Source: JBPOFM01 sp051252455 (GTDB taxonomy: Bacteria > Bacteroidota > Bacteroidia > Flavobacteriales > Flavobacteriaceae). From it: DNA of 64,000 nt. A program made the translations under genes and the position numbers. Below, one piece after another: positions 24,445-32,361 of this stretch. The DNA lies in assembly GCA_051252455.1 (NCBI GenBank), contig JBPOFM010000006.1:177484-241483 (forward strand), in the 5' to 3' direction. The notes below the pieces were generated by a model. The model was not told the origin of the DNA, searched no databases, and saw nothing but the letters and a program-made list of their open reading frames with translations. Positions within the stretch are counted from its first letter, which is position 1. Each line of letters opens with the position of its first letter.

Positions 24445-25735
24445 TCATTGTATGATAGTGATTCAACATTTCATTTTTGTCCCGATGTGTACTATTGGAC
24501 CACGCATCAATCATGGCATCCATAAACAAATCGGCTTTGATGCTATATCCTAAATATGTAAAATGAATGCGGTCGCGTGGCATCAATTTCTTCTGATACC
24601 AAATATTGGACGAACCATATCCACCCATGATTTCATAAAAATCCCAAACGGCCATCTTGTATTTGGCTGCCAACTCCATGATAATCTCCTGCTGAACTGC
24701 CGTGTTGGGGTTTTTGTATTTCCGTTTGTAATAATCGTCATTCGGAACGGTCAGCAAAATAGCGCAATCAGGATTCACACGCTGAATCATTTGAATAAAC
24801 GCTTCATAATTGTCTCGAAACTTTTCGGGCTTAAAATAGGATTTTGGCATGTAGGCATCATTCGTTCCGATGGAAATGATAAACATATCTGGCTTGTAGA
24901 TGGCCAATTGTTTTTCAAAATACGCCGCCCGCTGATAATAGTCAAAACTTCCGCCATTCACACCAATACTTGTATATTCAATGCCAGGATTATCGTTCAT
25001 GAATTCGATGCCCATCAATGCAAATTCTGGATTGACGATGGTTGAATCTTTCAAACGAATATGTAATGCAACAGAATCCACTGGTTTATTAAATCGGAAT
25101 TCCCGATACATCTTGTCAGTATTTAAAGTGTCAGACAAGACCAATGTGCTATCAAGAACATTCAATCGATACTCATGCTTCCAAGTATTGTAAAATACAC
25201 GCATTGCATTAAAATCATATGGGCGTTTCGTAGCATTCTTATAATTTGATTTGATATACAGGGTGTCCTCATACATTCTGAAGGCGGCTGTCACGCCAGA
25301 TAAACCCCAAGCAATGCTATCTTTTCTCACAGAACTTCGATAACCTTGCCAAAGGTCTTTTTTGCCTGTGATGCGATAGTTTGAAGGATTATTGGTATGT
25401 GCCAAATAATATGGAAATACAAATCCTCGTTGCCCTTGCGAGAGCTCATTCGTGTTTTGTAAATACGTTCTGATTTTGTTAGAATAAATATCGGCCTGAA
25501 TATGGGAACCTCCGATATGAAAAATGTGAAGTTTCTTCTGTTTGCCACTATACACCGAATCCAACTTTTGGAAAAAATGGTCAAAAGTAGGAGAGTCGGA
25601 AGCCAACTTGAATGTGTTTGCTTCATAATTGACTAGATTTTCGAGTAGTGGCTTTACACTGTCCAGCTCATACCGTTGTGCGGAAAGATTGTTGGTGATG
25701 AACAATGTAAAGATGATATATAGGGTATGTTTCAT
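24437..25735 (-). CDS. SGNH-fold esterase/acyltransferase partner, variant block I
   Basis: The 432-residue exported protein has a signal peptide (MKHTLYIIFTLFITNNLSAQ). The SGNH fold is shown by block I HIGGSHIQAD near residue 75, where the usual GDS is GGS, by the block III-like ISIGTNDAYMP near residue 288, and by block V DRIHFTYLGYSIKADLF near residue 395 with the Asp-x-x-His pair. An extra beta-rich insertion lies between blocks I and III, as in AlgJ/AlgX-type proteins. It overlaps its upstream SGNH neighbour by 4 bp and the MBOAT gene by 8 bp. It probably acts in the periplasm on the polymer acylated by the MBOAT system. Confidence 0.85.
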   Translation of the reverse strand: MKHTLYIIFTLFITNNLSAQRYELDSVKPLLENLVNYEANTFKLASDSPTFDHFFQKLDSVYSGKQKKLHIFHIGGSHIQADIYSNKIRTYLQNTNELSQGQRGFVFPYYLAHTNNPSNYRITGKKDLWQGYRSSVRKDSIAWGLSGVTAAFRMYEDTLYIKSNYKNATKRPYDFNAMRVFYNTWKHEYRLNVLDSTLVLSDTLNTDKMYREFRFNKPVDSVALHIRLKDSTIVNPEFALMGIEFMNDNPGIEYTSIGVNGGSFDYYQRAAYFEKQLAIYKPDMFIISIGTNDAYMPKSYFKPEKFRDNYEAFIQMIQRVNPDCAILLTVPNDDYYKRKYKNPNTAVQQEIIMELAAKYKMAVWDFYEIMGGYGSSNIWYQKKLMPRDRIHFTYLGYSIKADLFMDAMIDAWSNSTHRDKNEMLNHYHTMNE

Positions 25736-27204
25736 TTAATATTCGTTATATCCAGATAGAGCGCAAGAAAGAAGAGTTCTGAAATGATTTTAGTTCCCGC
25801 AGGCGAAAAGTGTGTATAATCATCAGCTGCCAAATCTTGGTCGACCCAATGTTTCATGGAGTTTTTCCCACCCATGGCATCATACATGCTCCAAAACGCA
25901 ATGCCGTTTTCAGTACATTCCTTTTTTAAAATTTCATTTAGATAGGGCAGAAGCGGATAGGTTTTCATCTGACCATTGACCATGGTTGTCATGTCTGAAG
26001 GCCCAATAAAAATAACATTGGCATTATTGGATTTTCGTTTGACCCACAACATATGATTTTTAACATAACTGCCATATTCCTTGACTTCCAACGAATCTTT
26101 TAAATAAGGAACAGAATTCCCTCCATATTGAAATATCAATAACTTCGGATTCAACTGCTGATACATTTGTCTAAAATTTTCAGCATTTGTTCCCGCAAAT
26201 ACAGTTCCCGAACCACCACGCATTGCCACGTTATCTAGAGAAATTCCGTTACCGCCATCTAAAGTAATCCCATAAAAATCGGGACTAATTTTACTTTCCA
26301 ATTCTATTTTCAGAGTGTTTGGCGTAGCTGGTACTTCAATCGTTGCTTTATGATAGTTGCCATCATTAATCAATGTTTCACTTTTAATCAGGGCACCATC
26401 GTTATAAATCTTCATGGTTGTTGGTGCAACAGAATTTCCATAATGAAGTCCAATCTTACTGAATTTTTGAAGCAATGCATAAGACTTCTTTGAAGTGCCA
26501 ACATCAATAGTTGCCTTGGTGATTTTAAGACTGTCCAATGTCAAACTGTCAATCGGAGTTGGATACGCTGCTGTAAATCGTGACAATGATGAATATGCAC
26601 CATATTTCTTATGCGGAAATTTTTCCTGCGTTGGGTCAAAATAAGCATAACGCGACCAATTTTCAGATGGTGTCACAGAGGCGCTTACTTGTTGATATAC
26701 TTGAACGATCGGAATAAAGCCAGGACCACTGCCTCCATATAATCCTTGAAGACGATTTCTCAAATATGCAGAAATTCGGTCACCTTCGAGTTGTGAATCA
26801 CCATAATGAATGATTCTGCATTGATTGCTCTGTAAATCTTCTCGAAGTTGAGCAATGAAGTTATGGCTATCTTTTGGGTAAGCAATTCTTTGAATTTTGG
26901 TAGTGTCGAGCTTTTTCAGATTGGGGATAGTGACTACTTTGTCCTCGTCAGAATCTTCGGCTGCAATAATACTCTCAATGTTCTCCACCAAACTATCCAT
27001 GGCTTTGATATTTGATTTTTCATCCGTAGCTTCCATCAAAAAGCTGGAGGCTTTTGGATATTTTATCGTCACATCACCAATAAAAAAACCTTCCTGAAAT
27101 TTTCCACTATGAAGTTGTTTTGAACTGCTCAAATAAGTAATTCCAAATAACACTAAAAGTGTCAACACGATATACAAACAAATTTTAAAGGGCGAATACT
27201 TCAT
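25732..27204 (-). CDS. SGNH-fold esterase/acyltransferase partner, canonical block I
   Basis: This 490-residue protein has one N-terminal membrane helix (about residues 8-25, ICLYIVLTLLVLFGITYL) that anchors a periplasmic SGNH domain. Block I is canonical (IIHYGDSQLEGDRISAYLR, near residue 133), block III is FQYGGNSVPYL near residue 360, and block V is DDYTHFSPAGTKIISELF near residue 462. A carbohydrate-binding-like beta region separates blocks I and III. It is first in the SGNH-SGNH-MBOAT operon, with a 4-bp overlap to the next gene. Two different SGNH partners for one MBOAT suggest division of work, for instance transfer and removal of acyl groups; this is inferred. Confidence 0.87.
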   Translation of the reverse strand: MKYSPFKICLYIVLTLLVLFGITYLSSSKQLHSGKFQEGFFIGDVTIKYPKASSFLMEATDEKSNIKAMDSLVENIESIIAAEDSDEDKVVTIPNLKKLDTTKIQRIAYPKDSHNFIAQLREDLQSNQCRIIHYGDSQLEGDRISAYLRNRLQGLYGGSGPGFIPIVQVYQQVSASVTPSENWSRYAYFDPTQEKFPHKKYGAYSSLSRFTAAYPTPIDSLTLDSLKITKATIDVGTSKKSYALLQKFSKIGLHYGNSVAPTTMKIYNDGALIKSETLINDGNYHKATIEVPATPNTLKIELESKISPDFYGITLDGGNGISLDNVAMRGGSGTVFAGTNAENFRQMYQQLNPKLLIFQYGGNSVPYLKDSLEVKEYGSYVKNHMLWVKRKSNNANVIFIGPSDMTTMVNGQMKTYPLLPYLNEILKKECTENGIAFWSMYDAMGGKNSMKHWVDQDLAADDYTHFSPAGTKIISELFFLALYLDITNIK

Positions 27205-27313
27205 TCGTCGTTATGGGAACAGGTTAAGTTTTGAAGGTTGAAATATACTGCAAATAATAATACCAAAATATCAAATCCAAATCCAGCATTGAAGAAGTCT
27301 AAAAATTCGGCAT

Positions 27314-27354
27314 TCTAATGGTCTAAATAGTCTAACAATCTAATTATCTAACAA
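27314..27354. repeat. 8-9 bp degenerate tandem repeat TCTAAnnn at the end of sdaA
   Basis: Five units (TCTAATGG, TCTAAATAG, TCTAACAA, TCTAATTA, TCTAACAA) run from the intergenic space into the last codons of the serine dehydratase gene. The stop codon TAG and the terminal Cys codon of that gene are part of the last unit. Confidence 0.7.
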
Positions 27355-28772
27355 TCCGACAAATGAACCCCAACTGCCAGTCCACCTTCCGATGTTTCCT
27401 TATATTTAGTGTTCATATCCTTCGCGGTTTCCCACATGGTTTGCACCACTTTATCTAATGGAACTTTCACATTGTTTGGGTCCGTGTCCAAAGCTAATTC
27501 GGCAGCATTGATAGCTTTTATAGCTCCCATGGCATTGCGCTCGATGCAAGGAATCTGCACCAAACCGCCGATTGGGTCACAGGTCATTCCGAGATGATGT
27601 TCCATCGCAATTTCGGCAGCAACCAACACTTGTTCGGGTGAACCACCCAATAGTTCTGTCAAAGCACCCGCAGCCATAGCCGATGAAACTCCTATTTCCG
27701 CCTGACAGCCACCCATCGCTGCAGAAATAGTTGCACCTTTCTTAAAGATGCTTCCAATTTCGCCAGCAACCAATAAAAACTTTTTAATGTGTTCAAAATC
27801 GGCCTGATGATTTTCAATCACCATATAATACATCAATACGGACGGAATCACACCAGCGCTTCCGTTGGTTGGTGCGGTGACCACACGACCCAAGGAGGCA
27901 TTGACTTCATTTACGCTTAAAGCGAAACAACTGACCCATTTTAATATCTGACGAAATTTAACTTCGGTTTGACGAATAGATTCCAACCATTCTTGAGGTG
28001 ATTCATACGGAACATTTGCTTTAAGCGTTTGATGCATATCATAGGCACGTCTGCGCACATTTAAACCTCCTGGCAGATTCCCTTCGGTATGACAGCCAAT
28101 GAACATACATTCTAACATTGTACTCCAGATGCGTTGCAATTCATAATCAATCGTTTCAATGTCCCGAATTGATTTTTCATTTTCCAAAACCACACTCGAG
28201 ATAGGAAGGTTGAGGTCCTTACAATAGGCCAATAATTCAGTGCCCAATGAAACTGGATATGGAAATGTATTGTTGAAAATCTCTTTATTCTTTTTTGAGT
28301 TTTTTCGTTCTTCCTTCACGACAAAACCGCCACCAATAGAGTAGTAGGTGGAGCTTACCTTTCTCCCGTTGATGGTGGCAGAGAACTTCATGCCATTGGA
28401 ATGAAAAGGAAGGAATTTTCGATTGAAAACAATATCTGCTTTGGCATCGAATGGAATCGGCATTTCATTGTTAAACATGAGCGTGTTCGTATTCTTTATT
28501 GAGACAATGATAATCTCAATACTTTCTGTAGGGATGGTTTCAGGATCGGCACCACTCAATCCGAGCATTACGGCATAGTCAGTGGCATGTCCTTTTCCTG
28601 TTAAGGATAGGGAACCATAAAGGTCCACCGTTATTTTTTCAACCTTGTCAAATTTATTGTTGGTTTTCAGTTCCTTAATCCAACGTTCGGCAGCACGCCA
28701 AGGTCCCAATGTATGGGAACTCGAAGGTCCGACACCAATCTTCAACATATCAAAAACTGAAATACACTCCAT
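27348..28772 (-). CDS. sdaA: L-serine ammonia-lyase, single-chain iron-sulfur type
   Basis: A 474-residue L-serine dehydratase that converts L-serine to pyruvate and ammonia with a [4Fe-4S] cluster. The N-terminal part contains the family motif GVGPSSSHTLGPWRAAERW (residues 13-31). The catalytic part has Cys-bearing motifs MFIGCHTEGNLPGGLNVRR, AMGGCQAEIGVSSAMAAG and CDPIGGLVQIPCIERNAMG, which supply the cluster ligands. The chain ends GLAVGVHLSDC; a C-terminal Cys is the known tail ligand in type 2 enzymes. Both domains are fused in one chain, as in many Gram-negative bacteria. It lies upstream of the SGNH operon on the same strand, with a simple repeat after its stop. Confidence 0.95.
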   Translation of the reverse strand: MECISVFDMLKIGVGPSSSHTLGPWRAAERWIKELKTNNKFDKVEKITVDLYGSLSLTGKGHATDYAVMLGLSGADPETIPTESIEIIIVSIKNTNTLMFNNEMPIPFDAKADIVFNRKFLPFHSNGMKFSATINGRKVSSTYYSIGGGFVVKEERKNSKKNKEIFNNTFPYPVSLGTELLAYCKDLNLPISSVVLENEKSIRDIETIDYELQRIWSTMLECMFIGCHTEGNLPGGLNVRRRAYDMHQTLKANVPYESPQEWLESIRQTEVKFRQILKWVSCFALSVNEVNASLGRVVTAPTNGSAGVIPSVLMYYMVIENHQADFEHIKKFLLVAGEIGSIFKKGATISAAMGGCQAEIGVSSAMAAGALTELLGGSPEQVLVAAEIAMEHHLGMTCDPIGGLVQIPCIERNAMGAIKAINAAELALDTDPNNVKVPLDKVVQTMWETAKDMNTKYKETSEGGLAVGVHLSDC

Positions 28773-28934
28773 ATATATCGATTTATGTGGGCAAATATAA
28801 GGGTTTTAGTTGATGGTTATGGTTGATAACTTGGTTGTGAAAGCCACTATATAGGTTTGCTCGTTGGCACCTACAGGCACATGCTACACTTCATTATTTA
28901 GAATGATTTGATCATTGGTATGGATACTAGGAGA

Positions 28935-29133
28935 GCTTGCGTGTACATCACGCCAGTTTGTGCTGACCACATGCCAGTTTGTTCTAACCACATGGGAGTT
29001 TGTTCTGACCACACGGCAGTTTGTTTTGGCCACATGGCAATTTGTTCTGGCCACATGGCAGTTTGTTTGGACATCATGGGAGTTTGTGTGGATACCATGA
29101 AATTATGTGTTGAGATGATGGGAGTTTGTTTTT
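28935..29133. repeat. 21-bp tandem repeat, about nine units
   Basis: The consensus unit is close to GTTTGTTCTGACCACATGGCA. Units start at 28935 (diverged), 28956, 28977, 28998, 29019, 29040, 29061, 29082 and 29103, with a partial unit at 29124. Central units agree at most positions and the outer ones decay. Because 21 is divisible by three, several frames stay open and give heptad peptides (VCxxHMx on plus, MWPxQTx on minus). No signal peptide or codon bias supports a gene. Confidence 0.9.
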
Positions 29134-29297
29134 GAAATTTAAATTGTTAACAACGGTTGTGCAAAGTTTCATCTTCTCGGTGTTATGTTCATTTTTTGTC
29201 TTGATAAAAAATACGAACCAAAAAAAATCAAGCCGATTTGAGGAAATTACTCATCCCTTATTATTTTGAATTTTTGTATTCGTTAATCTTCGATTTG

Positions 29298-29455
29298 CTA
29301 AAGCACCGCTCGCTTTAGTGGTATGACTAATTTGGGTTTTTCTCATGATTTTTCTCTTGGCAGGTTTTTAAATTCTAACGGTGTTTTTACAGCTCGCTAT
29401 TTGACTTCGTCAAATCTTCAATGTCTGCAAATCGTCGTTTCCCGCTTATGGCGGG
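29298..29455. other. Three successive short hairpins in non-coding DNA
   Basis: Perfect inverted repeats occur at 29298-29318 (CTAAAGC / GCTTTAG), 29399-29415 (ATTTGAC / GTCAAAT, 3-nt loop) and 29441-29455 (CCCGC / GCGGG, 5-nt loop). No T-run follows any of them, so they are not ordinary terminators. Confidence 0.5.
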
Positions 29456-29780
29456 ACTTGCCTCGCCAGTTCGCTTTTTAGTGCCAAATGGGAAGGGTTT
29501 TTGGGGTATAAATGGTTTTTTTTATTGTTTATAGAATTTGTGGTACCTAACATTTTCACTGGATTATAGCGTAATGGATGCCGTGAAGTTGTGAGACATT
29601 AAAGGAGCTGGGTATTTCATGTATTTTGATTTTTTGATTGCTTCTCGATACAATTTCATAAATTTTTGCTGAATATATGGAAACATGCGAAGAGTCATTG
29701 GGGTCGGTCTTTTGGACACTATATATACAATTAATTACTTATTTCTAGCCTACTTAGAAATACCATTGCGACCTATTTTA

Positions 29781-29832
29781 TTCAGTTTTTATTTGCTAAA
29801 TTAGTTGCTCAACATGCACAGCTCACACATAA
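29781..29832 (+). repeat. Repeat element A, upstream of the SnoaL-like gene
   Basis: A diverged copy of the element shared with 32259, 33071, 35113 and 63215. It reads TTTTTATTTGCTAAATTAG and then GTTGCTCAAC, which is a 4-bp hairpin. It lies 115 bp before the next gene and only the right half of the element is clear. Confidence 0.55.
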
Positions 29833-29946
29833 GAACGTTCGCCACAAGCTGAAAAAACCTCGGAACTACATTAAAATTTCTTGCCAAAGGACAACTGTCA
29901 ATAGAAAATTTGAAAGTAAATTGTATATAATTTTAAAAATAAAATT

Positions 29947-30390
29947 ATGAGCCTCGAAAAAAATGAAATAGAAAAAATAAAAGAATTAAAAAACGAGCTA
30001 GCTCAAGCAATTAGAGATAAGAATGTAAAAAAGGCTTACAATGTATTTTCAGATGATTGTGTAATGTTTTTATTAGCACCACCATTAAAGTGCGGAAAAG
30101 ACGTAAATTCTTTAGGTGTCAACGATTTTAAAAAATGGTTTGCCACTTGGAAAAATGCAATCGGTTTAGAAACAAAGGAATTGCTAATTACTCACGAAAA
30201 TAATATAGCCTTCCTTCACAGTCTTGAACACCTAACGGGAACACGAACAGATGGTACTGAATCGGACACTTGGTATAGAGAAACACTCGGTCTAAAGAAA
30301 ATAAGCGGAAAGTGGAAGATCACGCATCGTCATCAATCGGTACCTTTTTATATGGACAGCGGAATGGCTTCAACCGATTTAAAACCTTAA
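29947..30390 (+). CDS. SnoaL-like / nuclear transport factor 2-fold protein
   Basis: The 147-residue cytoplasmic protein reads as a SnoaL/ketosteroid-isomerase-like fold: an N-terminal helix pair (IKELKNELAQAIRDKNVKKA) followed by YNVFSDDCVMFLLAPPL, a curved sheet, and a C-terminal strand KISGKWKITHRHQSVPFYMD. This last pattern is typical of SnoaL-like proteins of Bacteroidota. These proteins have the shape of a small-ligand pocket, but activity is not predictable. It heads a run of small genes (two VOC proteins, DUF6891) behind repeat element A. The start follows AT-rich leader sequence without a Shine-Dalgarno site, as is normal in this phylum. Confidence 0.8.
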   Translation: MSLEKNEIEKIKELKNELAQAIRDKNVKKAYNVFSDDCVMFLLAPPLKCGKDVNSLGVNDFKKWFATWKNAIGLETKELLITHENNIAFLHSLEHLTGTRTDGTESDTWYRETLGLKKISGKWKITHRHQSVPFYMDSGMASTDLKP

Positions 30391-30434
30391 ACATCATTAA
30401 ATAAGATACCAATTGAAAAATAAAATATAAAAGA

Positions 30435-30794
30435 ATGAAACTTCTAAAAACATATACCGCATTATTAACAGCAGACCTTGAAACTGCCGAAAATTGGTAC
30501 ACTAAACTACTTGGACGCGGACCGGATAACCGACCGATGGATTCACTGGTTCAATGGGAGCTTTTCGAACATTGCGGATTGGCAATTTCCACTGATAAAG
30601 AAATAGCTGGTAAGGGCGTGATGTTCATTTATGTCGAAGATATCGATGCCGAACGCAGTAGATTAAAGAGTCTTGGCATTGAACTTGGAAAAGATATCAA
30701 GGGAGATTACTCGACTTTAGCCCAAGTTTCCGACATAGATGGCAATATAATCACATTAGCAACGCCGCCATCGCCATCTTTTCCGCCAGCCTAA
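30435..30794 (+). CDS. VOC-family protein (glyoxalase/bleomycin-resistance fold)
   Basis: A 119-residue protein of the vicinal-oxygen-chelate fold. The first beta-alpha-beta module contains YTALLTADLETAENWYTKLLG, the second MFIYVEDIDAERSRLKSLGI, and the C-terminal AQVSDIDGNIITLATPP carries the DxDGN motif typical of VOC proteins. Such proteins act as dioxygenases, isomerases, lyases or drug-binding resistance proteins. Metal ligands are not fully conserved, so a binding role is as likely as catalysis. It follows the SnoaL-like gene after 44 bp, likely in one transcript, and is followed by a second, divergent VOC gene. Confidence 0.85.
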   Translation: MKLLKTYTALLTADLETAENWYTKLLGRGPDNRPMDSLVQWELFEHCGLAISTDKEIAGKGVMFIYVEDIDAERSRLKSLGIELGKDIKGDYSTLAQVSDIDGNIITLATPPSPSFPPA

Positions 30795-30880
30795 AACTTG
30801 AATCAGAATAATCTTAAAACAAATGGAACTGAATTAATATTTTCTTGCCATAGCACAATTATGAAAAAAGCCAAATTTTT

Positions 30881-30888
30881 TATATTTG
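30881..30888 (+). promoter_or_regulatory. TATATTTG box, probable -7 element
   Basis: An exact match to the Bacteroidota -7 consensus TAnnTTTG lies 27 bp before the start of the second VOC gene, giving a predicted leader of about 20 nt. No clear -33 TTG is at the usual distance, so confidence is moderate. Confidence 0.4.
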
Positions 30889-30915
30889 GGTTATAAACGT
30901 AGAGAACAAAAGGAT

Positions 30916-31320
30916 ATGAATACAAAAAAAATCTGGGCCAACCTGTCAGCAACTGATTTAAAAAAAACGCAAAAATTCAATCTTGAAATAGGATTTCGGC
31001 TAAATGGAGAACCTACCAAAGAACTGGTGAGCTTTTTAGTGGGCGAAGATGATTTTGTCATTCATTTTTTCGAAGAAGAGCGACTTAAATCAAGCATGGA
31101 AGGAGAGATTGCTAATTTGAATAAAGGCAATGAAGTTATGTTCACTCTTTCTGCGGATAGCAAAGAAGAAGTTGAGGACTGGGCTAAAGTTGTTAAAAAT
31201 GCTGGCGGTACTGTATTTAGCGAACCACAGAATATCATAAATGACAAATGGTATGGTTGTGGATTTACAGATCCTGACGGACATAAATTCAATATATTTT
31301 ACAATGGAAATAAAGAGTGA
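30916..31320 (+). CDS. VOC-family protein
   Basis: A 134-residue VOC-fold protein. It opens with KIWANLSATDLKKTQKFNLE, the usual first module, and has GFTDPDGHKFNIFYNGNKE at the C-terminus with the DPDGH motif. The central acidic FEEERLKSSMEGE stretch is similar to uncharacterised extradiol-dioxygenase-like proteins. The start at 30916 was chosen because the ten residues from an upstream ATG (30886) do not belong to the fold and overlap the TATATTTG promoter box. It has its own candidate promoter, so it may be expressed apart from the VOC gene upstream. Substrate unknown. Confidence 0.85.
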   Translation: MNTKKIWANLSATDLKKTQKFNLEIGFRLNGEPTKELVSFLVGEDDFVIHFFEEERLKSSMEGEIANLNKGNEVMFTLSADSKEEVEDWAKVVKNAGGTVFSEPQNIINDKWYGCGFTDPDGHKFNIFYNGNKE

Positions 31321-31434
31321 CTTATTAAAATAAATAATGTCTATGTTGTTTTTTAAGAAAAGAGGCAATTAACCAAATCTTGACAAAGTCTTATTAGAAA
31401 AGGACACGGAGAAAGCTATTATGAGCATAAAGAT

Positions 31435-32118
31435 ATGACAGAAGAAATCAAAAATGAAGCCATTGATCAGCTTAAGAAAGACGTTCTTTTTGGCTTTGAA
31501 GACGGAGATGATTTACTTGAAAGCATAAGTGAAATGTTTTATGATGAAACCGACTTTGATGAGATTTGGCTAAAAAGAGAAATTGACATTAGATTAAAAA
31601 ATCATCAAAAAGAAAGTTTGAATTGGGAAAAACCTACTGATTTTGAAAGATTGGTCAAATCATTTGACGAATTGAATAAAAATAAAATTGTTTCTCTACA
31701 TCGAGCTGGATATACAAAAAGCGATGGAGAAGAAGATTGTTCCGAAATAATTGATGAATTAAAAGCTATCGGAATTACCACAAAGGGATATTGCTATTAT
31801 CACACCCAAGATTTAGAACGAGCTATTGGAGAAGAAAAAATGTTGTTTATAGGTTTTGATAGCTACAATCGTGATGCTGAATTAGCAAAAAATGTTGCCG
31901 AAAAAATAATTTCTGTTTTGAACACTAATGGATTTAAAACAAGATGGAATGGCTCAATTGACACGCGAATTGAAATATTGAATATCGATTGGAAAAAAGC
32001 AGTGGACAACATTGATTATAATTACAGTCGAGTTTTTGATATTATGAAAAAGCATCATAATCCTGTGAACAACGAAATAACCAAAGCCGACAAAAAGCCA
32101 TTTTGGAAAATTTGGTAA
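31435..32118 (+). CDS. DUF6891-like protein
   Basis: The 227-residue acidic cytoplasmic protein contains SLHRAGYTKSDGEEDCSEII near residue 90 and TTKGYCYYHTQDLERAIGEE near residue 120. These match, from memory, the hallmark segments of family DUF6891, which is scattered among bacteria and has no assigned function. The region around KTRWNGSIDTRIEILNIDWK forms a final conserved block. There is no signal peptide or membrane helix. It is the last gene of the first cassette-like unit and is followed by 240 bp that contain repeat element B. Family naming should be checked by profile search. Confidence 0.65.
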   Translation: MTEEIKNEAIDQLKKDVLFGFEDGDDLLESISEMFYDETDFDEIWLKREIDIRLKNHQKESLNWEKPTDFERLVKSFDELNKNKIVSLHRAGYTKSDGEEDCSEIIDELKAIGITTKGYCYYHTQDLERAIGEEKMLFIGFDSYNRDAELAKNVAEKIISVLNTNGFKTRWNGSIDTRIEILNIDWKKAVDNIDYNYSRVFDIMKKHHNPVNNEITKADKKPFWKIW

Positions 32119-32258
32119 CCAAGAGCGCGTATTTAACAACGTAAAAAACAACTTTACCAATTTTCTAAATAAATAGGCAAAAATGGAAAATTCAGGTAAA
32201 AGCATCTGCTTATAAAAATACATGAATGGCCAGTGCAGGAGAACTCACCAAACGTCTC

Positions 32259-32280
32259 GCAGATGTTCAATCTGCTTTTT
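32259..32280 (+). terminator. Terminator-like hairpin at the left edge of element B
   Basis: GCAGAT / ATCTGC form a 6-bp stem with a 5-nt loop, followed by five T. It lies 140 bp after the DUF6891 stop and directly precedes the conserved core of element B, so it may be part of the repeated element. Confidence 0.5.
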
Positions 32281-32325
32281 ATTTACTAAATTACGTGCTA
32301 AAACACGCAACATACCATAGATAAA
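32276..32325 (+). repeat. Repeat element B, upstream of the SMI1/KNR4 gene
   Basis: A copy of the shared element reads TTTTTATTTACTAAATTA, then CGTGCTAAAACACG (4-bp hairpin with changed but still paired bases compared with copy A), then CAACATACCATAGATAAACA. It ends 37 bp before the start codon at 32362. Confidence 0.6.
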
Positions 32326-32361
32326 CAGGATGGCGGCAAGCAAAGAACAAAAACTATAAAT

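Larger units (their letters stand above)
28773..29946. other. Gene-free stretch with tandem repeat, serial hairpins and repeat element A
   Basis: I see no supportable gene in these 1.17 kb. From left to right it holds the 21-bp repeat (28935-29133), an A/T-rich segment with a CTTGAT...ATCAAG inverted pair near 29200-29233, three short perfect hairpins (29298-29455) and repeat element A (29781-29832). Short open frames across the 21-bp repeat exist only because its period is a multiple of three. The stretch marks the left border of the accessory island. Confidence 0.7.

Noticed and set aside
28935..29133. CRISPR array
   Set aside because: Units are contiguous with no variable spacers, and there are no cas genes.
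28898..29135. Open frames on both strands across the 21-bp repeat, giving heptad-repeat peptides
   Set aside because: A period divisible by three keeps frames open by itself. No signal peptide, leader or neighbour supports translation, and several frames are equally open.
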